Below are positions 19,895 to 27,306 of a DNA stretch of 37,045 nucleotides, one piece after another. This stretch comes from Acidobacteria bacterium RIFCSPLOWO2_12_FULL_68_19 (GTDB lineage Bacteria; Acidobacteriota; Vicinamibacteria; Vicinamibacterales; UBA2999): the NCBI GenBank assembly GCA_001767525.1, contig MELF01000031.1, forward strand, positions 1-37,045, written 5' to 3'. The notes under the pieces are model-generated. The model was not told where the DNA came from, ran no database searches, and worked only from the letters and a program-made list of their open reading frames with translations. Made by a program: the position numbers and the translations under genes. Numbering within the stretch: the stretch's first letter is position 1; every line of letters begins with the position of its first letter.

Positions 19895-20679
19895 CCGCCG
19901 AGCCAGTCGCCGTCGAGCACGATTTCAGCCCAGCCCGTGAGATAGACGCCGTCGCCGCGCCACTCGACGCGCTGTGTTCCGCCCGGGGCAGCGACATCGA
20001 CCTGACGGGCCGCGCCGCCGTGAACGGCCGCCGCGACCGCTGCGGCGCAGCTCCCGGTGCCGGACGAGGCGGTCGGGCCCACCCCCCGCTCCCAGATGAG
20101 AATCCGCACACGGTCCGGCGTCTCGACGTGCGCGAACTCGACGTTGGTGCCGGCGGGGAACATCGGATGCGTGGCGAGCGCCGGTCCCAGCCGGTTGAAT
20201 CGGCCGGATTCGGGCAGCGGACCGAGGACAACGCACTGCGGGTTGCCCATCCGCAACACGGTGGCGGTCACCGTCTCCTCCCCGACTGGAATGCGGGCCT
20301 GACGGATGTCCTCTGGCGGCCCCAACGCCGCCCGACACGTGTACCGCCGCCCCGCACCCGCCAGGAGTTCAACCCGCATGACGCCGGCGTCGGTCTCGAT
20401 GCGGACTTCGGTCCCGGCCGGCAGTTGCTGCTCCCACGCCACGACCGCCGCGAGACACCGAAGGCCGTTTCCGGACAGCTCCGCGGCGCCCCCGTCGGCA
20501 TTGAACAGCGTCATGGCGGCGGCCCGATCGCCAAGTCCGTACAGAATGAGGCCGTCGGCGCCTATTCCCTGATGCCGATCACAGAGCGCACGCGCCAGCT
20601 CCGAACCGCCGGTCCGGCCGTCGGCGAGCGCGACGAACAGAAAATCGTTTCCGTAGGCGTGGGCTTTGATGACGCGCAC
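19891..20679 (-). CDS. dapF: Diaminopimelate epimerase-like protein lacking both catalytic cysteines
   Basis: 262 aa with the DapF fold marks: AYGNDFLFV, CDRHQGIGADGLI, FNADGG, GNG, MGNPQCVV, FPAGTNVEF and ERGVGPT. DapF racemises the meso centre of diaminopimelate with two cysteines, in the motifs MCGNG and ACGTG. Here the first is LSGNG (Ser69) and the second SSGTG (Ser206), while the non-catalytic cysteines in GNGLRC and GTGSC are kept. So it is either a divergent enzyme with altered chemistry or not a DAP epimerase. Start GTG 20679 (VRVIKAHAYG). The longer frame upstream overlaps the barrel-protein gene. The stop TAG lies in the right CTAG of the MITE. Confidence 0.82.
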   Translation of the reverse strand: MRVIKAHAYGNDFLFVALADGRTGGSELARALCDRHQGIGADGLILYGLGDRAAAMTLFNADGGAAELSGNGLRCLAAVVAWEQQLPAGTEVRIETDAGVMRVELLAGAGRRYTCRAALGPPEDIRQARIPVGEETVTATVLRMGNPQCVVLGPLPESGRFNRLGPALATHPMFPAGTNVEFAHVETPDRVRILIWERGVGPTASSGTGSCAAAVAAAVHGGAARQVDVAAPGGTQRVEWRGDGVYLTGWAEIVLDGDWLGG

Positions 20680-20693
20680 GCGGCCTGCCGCTC

Positions 20694-21539
20694 CTATGGG
20701 GACTGGAAGGCATTGAAGACGTAGGTGAAACCGGCGGTGACGCCAAAGCTCGGGTCCTGGCTCAACAGGCCGAACATCAACGCTCCGTCGGCGCGCCACG
20801 CGCCGGCGGTATAGCGCGCGCCCACCCGCAGCATGCTGTGCGACTCCGTGCCAGGCGGCGGGTCGCCCCGGCGCGTGTCCTTCCGTCCGTTGATCTCGCC
20901 GACAATCTCTCCCCTCTGCGACACCGCGCGGGCGAACGACAGCCCGTAGGTCAGCACGTCGTTCTGTCGGTCGCCGCGGGTGGGATCGCCGAGAATACCG
21001 AGCCCGATGTTCCCGACGAGGCGTACGGTCTGCACCGTCTTCGCGACGAGAAGCGAGGAGTAGAAGTCCATCGTATCGAGGCCCAGGCCGCTCTCGTTGC
21101 TCGCCATCGGCAGCCTGGTCGCCGACCGCAGTCCCAGCGACGGTCGCGACGCACCCTCAGAAACGAGACGAATCTTCGTGCCGACCACCATATCCTCGAC
21201 GTGCGACGTCTGGTCTCCGGTCACCGTGAGCATGTGTGCGAGCGGTGCGGGCCGCCGGTCGGTGATCGAAAGATGGTTGTAGAAGCCGCCATCGATCTGG
21301 ACCTCGCCGATCTCCCCGATACCCAGGCTGATGCCGATGACCGGGAAGCGCCGGAGATGGCCCGTCAGCCCCGACGCGGGATATTCCGCGTCGCGGGTGT
21401 AATCGATGCCCGCTTCGACGAGCATCCGCCCGGCGCCGACCGTCTCCGGGTCTTCGGTGACGAGCGGCCGCTGCTGCGCGAAGGCGGAGCCGGAGAGGCA
21501 GCAACTGGCCGCCATGATCGTGACAACCCGCATCCACAT
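20694..21539 (-). CDS. Outer-membrane beta-barrel protein of unknown function
   Basis: 281 aa. A signal peptide (MWMRVVTIMAASCCLSGSAF then AQQ) is followed by RPLVTEDPETVGAGRMLVEA, a start seen in the MetA-like/phenol-degradation and related outer-membrane barrel proteins. The rest is alternating polar/hydrophobic strands and ends in aromatic-rich GFTYVFNAFQSP, as barrels do. It may be a porin-like channel; no substrate can be assigned. Start codon 21539 or 21533 was chosen because the signal peptide begins there; the ORF is open back to 21635. The gene ends 14 nt before dapF, in the same direction. Confidence 0.7.
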   Translation of the reverse strand: MWMRVVTIMAASCCLSGSAFAQQRPLVTEDPETVGAGRMLVEAGIDYTRDAEYPASGLTGHLRRFPVIGISLGIGEIGEVQIDGGFYNHLSITDRRPAPLAHMLTVTGDQTSHVEDMVVGTKIRLVSEGASRPSLGLRSATRLPMASNESGLGLDTMDFYSSLLVAKTVQTVRLVGNIGLGILGDPTRGDRQNDVLTYGLSFARAVSQRGEIVGEINGRKDTRRGDPPPGTESHSMLRVGARYTAGAWRADGALMFGLLSQDPSFGVTAGFTYVFNAFQSP

Positions 21540-21642
21540 GCACCACCGAGGCACCAGGGCGAAGAGGCCATTCAGTAACCCGTGCTTGGGTGTCTCGGAG
21601 TCTCGGCGATACGGGGGAGCAATCGGACTGGGCATCGGCGTC

Positions 21643-22095
21643 TCAAAACTGTCGCGCGCTGTCGATAAGAATCGTCACAGGCCCGTCGTTGACGAGCTCG
21701 ACGCGCATCATGGCCTGGAACTCGCCGGTGGCGACCGGCAGCGGAACCGCCCGCAATTCTCTCACGAGTTCTTCATACAGCGCACGTGCCGGGCCTGGCG
21801 GCGCCGCGGCGTCGAAGGCCGGCCGCCGTCCCTTGCGAATGTCGCCGTAGAGCGTGAACTGGGAGACGACGAGCACGGCGCCGCCGACATCGACCACGGA
21901 GCGATCCATCGGCTTGCCCGCGTCGCCTTCGAAGATTCGCGCGTCCCGAATCTTGCCCGCGACGTACCGCACGTCATCGGGGCCGTCGTCGCGCCCGATG
22001 CCAACGAGCACCAGCAATCCGCGGCCGATTTCCCCGGCACGGCGGTCGCCGACCAGGACGCGCGCTTCGGTCACGCGCTGCACGACGGCTCTCAT
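21643..22095 (-). CDS. dtd: D-aminoacyl-tRNA deacylase
   Basis: 150 aa, the full family length. It hydrolyses D-amino acids (and glycine) from mischarged tRNAs. The two active-site motifs are present: SQFTLYGD (family SQFTLxxD/xxG) and NDGPVTILID (Gly-cisPro). MRAVVQRVTEARV at the start is typical. Start ATG 22095, 21 nt after the ttcA stop, so the two tRNA-related genes are probably co-transcribed. Confidence 0.95.
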   Translation of the reverse strand: MRAVVQRVTEARVLVGDRRAGEIGRGLLVLVGIGRDDGPDDVRYVAGKIRDARIFEGDAGKPMDRSVVDVGGAVLVVSQFTLYGDIRKGRRPAFDAAAPPGPARALYEELVRELRAVPLPVATGEFQAMMRVELVNDGPVTILIDSARQF

Positions 22096-22116
22096 CGGGT
22101 CGGCCGGATCCGCTCG

Positions 22117-22959
22117 CTATGCGGACCGACGTGGCTGAAGCTGCAGGAGGGGCGTCGCCCCCTCGCCATCGAGGCTGACGGCGAGACCGTCCCGCAGCTC
22201 GCCGCTCGGGTTGAGACGGGTGTCGAGGAGATGGCGCGGCATGACGTTGCCGATCGCCTTGAGCATCGACTGCTTGACGCCGGAATGCTCACGCTCGAGA
22301 TCGAGGATCAGTCGCTTGACCCGCTGGCGCTGCAGGCTCAGGTCTCCGCAGGACGGACAGCAGCAGCCGATGATCGGCAGCCCGCACTCCACGGCGTAGA
22401 GTCGCGCTTCATCCTCTCCCACGTACACGAGCGGCCGGATGACGACGTGCTCGGTGTCGTCGGACACGAGCCGCGCGGGCATCGCCTTGAGGGCGCCGGC
22501 GAAGAAGAGGTTCAGCAGGAGCGTCTCGATGAAGTCGTCCAGGTGGTGGCCGAGCGCAATCTTGCTGGCGCCCACCTCCGCGGCGATTCGGTAGAGCACG
22601 CCTCGGCGAAGGCGCGCGCAGAGCGAACACGGCGTGGCGCTGGCGTCGAGCAGATCGTCGATGACGTCGCCGATCGAGGTATGTTCGATGCGGCACTCCC
22701 ACCCGCGCTCCTCGCACGTCTTCGCGATAACGTCGTGCTTGAAGTCCTTGTAGCCCGAATCGACATTGACGGCCACGAGCGAGAACTCGATCGGCGCGCG
22801 CTGCCGCAGCACGTCGAGCGTCTGCATCAGCGTCCAACTGTCTTTGCCGCCGGAGAGGCCGACCATGACGCGATCGCCGTCCTCGATCAGGTTGAACTCG
22901 ACGATCGCCTTGGTCGTCTTCTTCGCGATGCGCGCCTCGAGAGGGCTGCGATACGACAT
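22117..22959 (-). CDS. ttcA: tRNA 2-thiocytidine biosynthesis protein TtcA
   Basis: 280 aa PP-loop ATPase. SGGKDSWTLM is the ATP pyrophosphatase motif. CSLCARLRRG supplies a CxxC pair, and GCCCPSCGD further cysteines, matching the three-Cys iron-sulfur site of TtcA. ALGHHLDDFIETLLLNLFF is the typical TtcA helix. It thiolates C32 of tRNAs. Start ATG 22959 was preferred over a longer frame into the amidase region because the family begins about 30 residues before the PP-loop. A 38-nt gap separates it from the amidase gene upstream. Confidence 0.92.
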   Translation of the reverse strand: MSYRSPLEARIAKKTTKAIVEFNLIEDGDRVMVGLSGGKDSWTLMQTLDVLRQRAPIEFSLVAVNVDSGYKDFKHDVIAKTCEERGWECRIEHTSIGDVIDDLLDASATPCSLCARLRRGVLYRIAAEVGASKIALGHHLDDFIETLLLNLFFAGALKAMPARLVSDDTEHVVIRPLVYVGEDEARLYAVECGLPIIGCCCPSCGDLSLQRQRVKRLILDLEREHSGVKQSMLKAIGNVMPRHLLDTRLNPSGELRDGLAVSLDGEGATPLLQLQPRRSA

Positions 22960-22997
22960 CAGTGACAGTCTACCCTCAAGGGACCGGTACGATCGAT

Positions 22998-24488
22998 CTA
23001 CAGCGTGGGTCGGCGCCGGTGCCACTCGGTCGCCTGCTCGTAGGCGTGCGCCAGCGCCAGCACCAGACCCTCGCCGAGCGGCGGTCCGCTCATCGAGAGA
23101 CCGATCGGCAGGCCGCTGCGGCTGACACCGCACGGCAGTGAGACGCTCGGCAACCCGTAGATGTCGAACGGCTGGGTGTTGCGCAGCGACGGCGCGACGC
23201 CGCCCGGCGGCGGCGTTCCCGGGTCGGCGAGCGCCTCCCGCACGGTGGCCGGCAGGACGGGGGTCGTCGGCGTGACGAGGAGATCGACGGTCTGAAACAC
23301 GCTGAGCACCGTCCGGCGCAGACGATCGAGTTCGCGCCGGCCCTCGATGTAGGCCGTCGCCGTTACGCGGGCGCCCGCCTCGAGCCGCCGGCGGGTCATC
23401 GGTTGATAGCGGTCTGGCGTCTTCGCGAAGTAGGGCGCATGGTACGCGTAAGCCTCGGCGGCGACGACCGGAAGCGTCTTGTACGGGGGGAGCACGACGT
23501 CCTGTATGGAAACGGACAGCCCCCGCAGCACACGCAGCGCCTCATTGACCGCCCGTTCGATCTCAGAATCGAGATCGTCGTAGAAGACGGCCCGGGGGAT
23601 GCCGAATCGCAGCGCCGGTGTCCGGCCGCGGATCGCCGCGGCGTAGTCGATCGGGGTGGCCGCCAGGCTGTTGGTATCGAGCGCGTCGTAGCCGGCGACC
23701 GGTTGGAGCGCAAGCGCCGCATCCATGACGGTGCGGCACATCGGCCCGACGTGGTCGAGCGACCACGACAGCGGCACGACGCCTCTCGTGCTGACCAGGC
23801 CGTAGGTCGGCTTGAGCCCCACGATCCCGCAGTAGGCCGCGGGCTGCCGAATGGAGCCGCCGGTATCGGACCCAAGAGCGGCGTAGCAGAGGCCCGCGGC
23901 CACCGCGACGGCCGATCCGCCGGACGACCCGCCGGCCACGCGCTCCGGGTCCCACGGGTTGCGCACTGGGCCGAAGTGACTCTGCGCGGAGCTGTCGCCG
24001 TAGGCGAACTCGTGCATGTTCAGTTTGCCGAGCAGCACGGCGCCCGCATTCCTGAGCCGCAGCACCACCTCGGCGTCCGCCCGCGGCACCCGATCGGCGA
24101 AGACCGCGCTTCCCGCCGTCGTCGGAACGCCGGCCGTGTCGATGAGGTCCTTGAGCGCGACGGGAATGCCGTGGAGTGGCCCCCGCCACCGCTTCTGGCC
24201 GATTTCGCTGTCCGCGGTCTTCGCGTCCCTGAGCGCGCGTTCGGCCAGGACCGTGATGAAGGCGTTCAGTCGAGGATTGAGCCGCTCGATGCGCGCCAGG
24301 CAGGCGCGGGTCAACTCGACAGCGGAGACCTTCCGGTCCCGGACGAGCGCGCTCACCTCGGAAAGCGGGAGCCAGGCGAGGTCGTCGTCTGCGACGGGAT
24401 CCTGCGCCGCCCATGAGGTCCCGCCCCACGCGCAGGCCGCCCACGCTCCGGCCGTCGTCGTCAAGAAATCCCGGCGGCTTCGATCCAT
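22998..24488 (-). CDS. Tat-exported amidase (amidase signature family, GatA-like)
   Basis: 496 aa. The N-terminus MDRSRRDFLTTTAG is a twin-arginine signal, so the protein is exported folded. The amidase signature core is complete: catalytic Lys in PVALKDLID, the Gly/Ser-rich GGSSGGSAVAVAAG and the nucleophile region GSDTGGSIRQPA. Such enzymes hydrolyse amides; because of the Tat signal it is not the GatA subunit of the cytoplasmic amidotransferase. Substrate unknown. It sits between the glycosyltransferase (20-nt gap) and ttcA. Confidence 0.9.
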   Translation of the reverse strand: MDRSRRDFLTTTAGAWAACAWGGTSWAAQDPVADDDLAWLPLSEVSALVRDRKVSAVELTRACLARIERLNPRLNAFITVLAERALRDAKTADSEIGQKRWRGPLHGIPVALKDLIDTAGVPTTAGSAVFADRVPRADAEVVLRLRNAGAVLLGKLNMHEFAYGDSSAQSHFGPVRNPWDPERVAGGSSGGSAVAVAAGLCYAALGSDTGGSIRQPAAYCGIVGLKPTYGLVSTRGVVPLSWSLDHVGPMCRTVMDAALALQPVAGYDALDTNSLAATPIDYAAAIRGRTPALRFGIPRAVFYDDLDSEIERAVNEALRVLRGLSVSIQDVVLPPYKTLPVVAAEAYAYHAPYFAKTPDRYQPMTRRRLEAGARVTATAYIEGRRELDRLRRTVLSVFQTVDLLVTPTTPVLPATVREALADPGTPPPGGVAPSLRNTQPFDIYGLPSVSLPCGVSRSGLPIGLSMSGPPLGEGLVLALAHAYEQATEWHRRRPTL

Positions 24489-24508
24489 CCTTCCTCGTCA
24501 GGCTGATT

Positions 24509-25261
24509 CTAGTGCGGCGCGCCTTCGATCATCTCGGCGATCTCGTAGAGACGAGGCGCCGGGCCCGTCCGTTCGACGGCCTGCCGCATCAATTGCCGCA
24601 GCCGCACGATGTCGCACACGACCCCACACGTCCGGGACAGGCCGTATTTCGAGCGCCCGAAGCGGCGCGGCCGGTGGTTGACCACGACCTCGGCCACCCG
24701 TCCCCCGAGCTGGCTGGCGAGCGCAGGCAGGTAGCGGTGCATGCCGGGCGCCAGCGCGAGCGGCTTGACGACCTCGGCGCGGAACACCTTCAGCGAGCAC
24801 CCGTTGTCGTGCAGCGGGATGCCGCTGGCGATCCCGAGCAGCCAGTTCGCCACGACCGAAGGCAGCTGCCGCGTCAGGTACGCGTCCTTGCGGTACTTCC
24901 GCCAGCCACAGACGATGTCGTGGTCTCGAGCCACGTCCAGCAGTCGGGGGATGTCAGCGGGATCGTTCTGAAGGTCGCCGTCGGAGGTGACGATCCACCG
25001 CCCCCGGGCATGGGCGAATCCGGCGGCGAAGGCCGCCGTCTGGCCGAAGTTGCGGCTGAACCGGATGACCCGAACGTGCGGGTCCCGCGCACAGACCGCC
25101 GCCAGCCGCGGGAACGTTCCGTCCCGGCTGCCGTCGTCAACGAGAATCAGCTCGTAGGAGCGGTCGAGCGCCCGCATGACCGCGGTGAGCTCGTGGTAGA
25201 GCGGCTCGACGTTCGATTCCTCGTCGTAGAGCGGAACAACGACGGAAATATCCGGCGTCAC
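24509..25261 (-). CDS. Family 2 glycosyltransferase (polyprenyl-phosphate sugar transferase type)
   Basis: 250 aa GT-A fold: SVVVPLYDEESNV at the N-terminus, ILVDDGSRDGT (nucleotide sugar), SDGDLQNDP as the metal-binding DxD region, and SRNFGQTAAFAAGF. It resembles DPM1/GtrB-type enzymes that load a sugar onto undecaprenyl phosphate. Unlike GtrB it has no C-terminal membrane helices, so it probably works at the inner face of the membrane. Start GTG 25261 overlaps the dedA stop by 4 nt (GTGA), which suggests the two work on the same lipid-linked pathway. Confidence 0.87.
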   Translation of the reverse strand: MTPDISVVVPLYDEESNVEPLYHELTAVMRALDRSYELILVDDGSRDGTFPRLAAVCARDPHVRVIRFSRNFGQTAAFAAGFAHARGRWIVTSDGDLQNDPADIPRLLDVARDHDIVCGWRKYRKDAYLTRQLPSVVANWLLGIASGIPLHDNGCSLKVFRAEVVKPLALAPGMHRYLPALASQLGGRVAEVVVNHRPRRFGRSKYGLSRTCGVVCDIVRLRQLMRQAVERTGPAPRLYEIAEMIEGAPH

Positions 25262-25875
25262 GGCGCGATCCTATCCGGCGGGCCAGCAGGATCCGCTCTG
25301 CCGGCGAACCACCACCACGCGACGGCGGCGGCGACGAGGAAGGCCGAGAGAGAGAGCGCGACCTCGCGGCCGCGCGTGCGCATCAGCTCGAGCGCGAAGT
25401 CGCCGTACCAGACCGCGAGCGCGCCGAGCGCCAGGTACCGCAGGCCGCGGGCGATCCCGACTGCCAGGACGAACTTCAGCGGCCGCACGCCGGCGAAACC
25501 GGCCAGCAGCACGAACAGCTTGAAGGGCGCCGGCGGCGGCAGGAGCGCGGGAACCATCAACGCCAGCACTCCATGACGACGGTAGAGGGCGAGCGCGCGT
25601 TCGGTATGTCCGGCCCGCAGCCGACGCCTGAGGAACGCCTCGCCTCCCTTGTCGGCAAGGTAGTAGATCGCGTAGCAGCCGGCGATCGAGCCGAGCGTCG
25701 CCATGGCCGCGTAGTACGGCATCCGGGCCTTGTGCTCGGTCACCATCAGCACGACGAGGATGTCGTTGATCTGCGGGAGCGACACGAACGAAGAGTCGAG
25801 AAACGCGATGAGCAACAACCCGGGCCCGCCAATGGCGAGCGCCACGCCGTAGAGCCAGTTGATCAGGGGTTTCAC
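25258..25875 (-). CDS. VTT-domain (DedA/YqaA-like) membrane protein
   Basis: 205 aa with four to five hydrophobic segments (LIAFLDSSFVSLPQINDILV, then LGSIAGCYAIYYLADKGGEA, and VALSLSAFLVAAAVAWWWFA). LRAGHTERALALYRRHG ... PPAPFKLFVLLAGFAGV is the conserved VTT amphipathic region. DedA-family proteins are thought to move or flip polyprenyl phosphates and other lipids, in keeping with the overlapping glycosyltransferase gene. Start GTG 25875 (VKPLINW). The 148-nt upstream gap holds a G-quadruplex-forming repeat and a TATAAT at 25989-25984. Confidence 0.85.
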   Translation of the reverse strand: MKPLINWLYGVALAIGGPGLLLIAFLDSSFVSLPQINDILVVLMVTEHKARMPYYAAMATLGSIAGCYAIYYLADKGGEAFLRRRLRAGHTERALALYRRHGVLALMVPALLPPPAPFKLFVLLAGFAGVRPLKFVLAVGIARGLRYLALGALAVWYGDFALELMRTRGREVALSLSAFLVAAAVAWWWFAGRADPAGPPDRIAP

Positions 25876-25888
25876 GAGGTGCTAAGTG

Positions 25889-25970
25889 GCTGGGTCGCTC
25901 GCTGGGCGGCTCGGTGGATGAAGGTTCGTGGACAGCCCCGCTACCCATGGACCCAGCAACCCAGTTGCCC
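25889..25970. repeat. Short-word repeats and G-quadruplex motif upstream of the VTT gene
   Basis: On the plus strand CCC occurs four times at 8-bp spacing (25944, 25952, 25960, 25968), so the minus (sense) strand has four GGG runs with 5-nt loops, a perfect G-quadruplex motif. At 25889-25912 a 12-bp word (GCTGGG then two varied bases then GCTC) is repeated twice, and GCTGGGT (25889-25895) can pair with ACCCAGC (25951-25957). It lies in the leader region of the dedA-glycosyltransferase operon. Confidence 0.75.
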
Positions 25971-26023
25971 TGGCGGCCCGGCGATTATAGCTCGCGCGCC
26001 CTGAGTGCACGGGTGACACCGGC

Positions 26024-26824
26024 TCAGGCGGACGGGAAACGGACGCGGAACTCGCGGATCACGTCGAGCATCGCCTGGTGCACGCGTCCGTTGGAGGCGA
26101 CGAGGTGTCCGGTAGCCGCATCGAATCCTGAGCCGTCCATGCCGGTGATGCGTCCGCCCGCTTCCTCGACGATGAGCGCTCCGGCCGCGACGTCCCAGGG
26201 CTTGAGGTGCCGCTCCCAGAAGCCATCGAAGCGCCCGGCGGCGACGTAACAGAGGTCGAGCGCCGCCGATCCAAGACGCCGGACAGCACGGCTGTGCTGG
26301 AGGAACACCGCGAAGAGATCGACCAGTTCCGGTTCGAAGAAATACGGAAACCCGGTCACCAAGAGCGCGTCGATCGGCTCGGGCGTCCCCGAGACGGTGA
26401 TCTCCCGGCCGTTCAGATAGGCGCCCTCGCTCCTCTCGGCCGTGAAGAGCTCCCGGCGCGACGGGTCGTAGACCGCGCCGACTTCGGTCCGGCCGTCAAT
26501 CTGGAGGGCGAGCGAGGCGCAGAAGATCGGCAGGCCGTGGGCGTAGTTGGTCGTGCCGTCGAGCGGATCGAACACCCAGCGACAGCGCGCGTCCGGCTGG
26601 GCCCCGGCGGCGCCGCCGAGTTCCTCGGCCAGGATGTCGTGGTCGGGAAAGCGCTCTGCGATCACGGCGCGGCACATCCGCTCGCATTCCAGATCGACCT
26701 CGGTGACCAGATCGCGAACGCCTTTCTTGGTCACACGGAAGCCTTCGTGCTGGCCCGCACGCTGGATCTCGCCCGCCCGCAGAACGATTTCGACGGCTGT
26801 GGCGAGAAAGCGAGGATCGGGCAA
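26024..26824 (-). CDS. suhB: Inositol monophosphatase family protein (SuhB-like)
   Basis: 266 aa. Magnesium-binding motif FDPLDGTTNYAHGLP, upstream EELGG (Glu ligand) and C-terminal WDVAAGALIVEEAGG give the complete signature. The enzyme dephosphorylates inositol-1-phosphate or related sugar phosphates; SuhB also binds rRNA transcription complexes in E. coli, which cannot be assumed here. The start is TTG 26824, placed directly after the TGA of the anti-sigma gene (26827-26825) with no gap, so translation is coupled. Confidence 0.92.
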   Translation of the reverse strand: MPDPRFLATAVEIVLRAGEIQRAGQHEGFRVTKKGVRDLVTEVDLECERMCRAVIAERFPDHDILAEELGGAAGAQPDARCRWVFDPLDGTTNYAHGLPIFCASLALQIDGRTEVGAVYDPSRRELFTAERSEGAYLNGREITVSGTPEPIDALLVTGFPYFFEPELVDLFAVFLQHSRAVRRLGSAALDLCYVAAGRFDGFWERHLKPWDVAAGALIVEEAGGRITGMDGSGFDAATGHLVASNGRVHQAMLDVIREFRVRFPSA

Positions 26825-27265
26825 TCAGGCCTGCTGGGGCTGGGCGCGCTTCACCATTCGCACCTCCATGCCGCCCTCGGGCGCCGGTTGCAGCACGAGT
26901 TCGTCCATGAAGCTGCGCATCAGGAAGATGCCGCGACCGCTCGCCTTGAGGAGGTTGTCGGGTGCACAGCAGTCGGGCAGCGCCGATGGGTCGAATCCGG
27001 GTCCTTCGTCGCGCACGCGGATCGCCAGGCCTGGGGTGTCGCGGCCGAGAGGCGTGAACTCGACGTGCACGCGCTTGCGTGCGTCGTTTCCGTTTCCGTG
27101 CTTGATGGCGTTGATGACCGATTCGCGGACCGCGACACCCACCCAGTGCACCGCGTCGTCATCGAGGCCGGCACGCCGGCCGATGTGGTCGCTCACCACC
27201 TGCACGAAGTCGAGGATGTCGAAGCTGCTGTGGAAGTCGAGCCGGACGGTGTTCGAGGCGCCCAT
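26825..27265 (-). CDS. RsbW-type serine kinase / ATP-binding regulatory protein
   Basis: 146 aa GHKL ATPase of the HATPase_c_2 (anti-sigma regulatory factor) type: N box RESVINAIKHGN, G1 DEGPGFD, G2 GRGIFLMRSF. RsbW-like proteins hold sigma factors or phosphorylate STAS-domain antagonists. No partner sigma factor or RsbV-like gene is adjacent, so the target is unknown. ATG 27265 was chosen over TTG 27268. A perfect TATAAT lies 13 nt upstream of it. It forms an operon with suhB and is divergent from aroA. Confidence 0.85.
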   Translation of the reverse strand: MGASNTVRLDFHSSFDILDFVQVVSDHIGRRAGLDDDAVHWVGVAVRESVINAIKHGNGNDARKRVHVEFTPLGRDTPGLAIRVRDEGPGFDPSALPDCCAPDNLLKASGRGIFLMRSFMDELVLQPAPEGGMEVRMVKRAQPQQA

Positions 27266-27278
27266 CAACTCTCTAGCG

Positions 27279-27284
27279 ATTATA
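27279..27284 (-). promoter_or_regulatory. Perfect -10 TATAAT for the rsbW-suhB pair
   Basis: Minus-strand TATAAT (27284-27279), 13 nt before ATG 27265; the -35 at 17-nt spacing (TCATAC) is poor. The short leader contains AGAGAG as a weak ribosome binding site. Confidence 0.5.
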
Positions 27285-27294
27285 AGCGGTTTGC

Positions 27295-27300
27295 TATAGT
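27295..27300 (+). promoter_or_regulatory. -10-like TATAGT placed for a leaderless aroA mRNA
   Basis: TATAGT is followed by 6 nt and then ATG 27307, the same spacing as before dctA. It overlaps the back-to-back promoter of rsbW. No ribosome binding site for aroA is seen. Confidence 0.45.
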
Positions 27301-27306
27301 CGTATG

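Noticed and set aside
19657-20724. 355-codon plus-strand ORF starting in the MITE
   Set aside because: It runs antisense through dapF and has no domain; the MITE carries no transposase.
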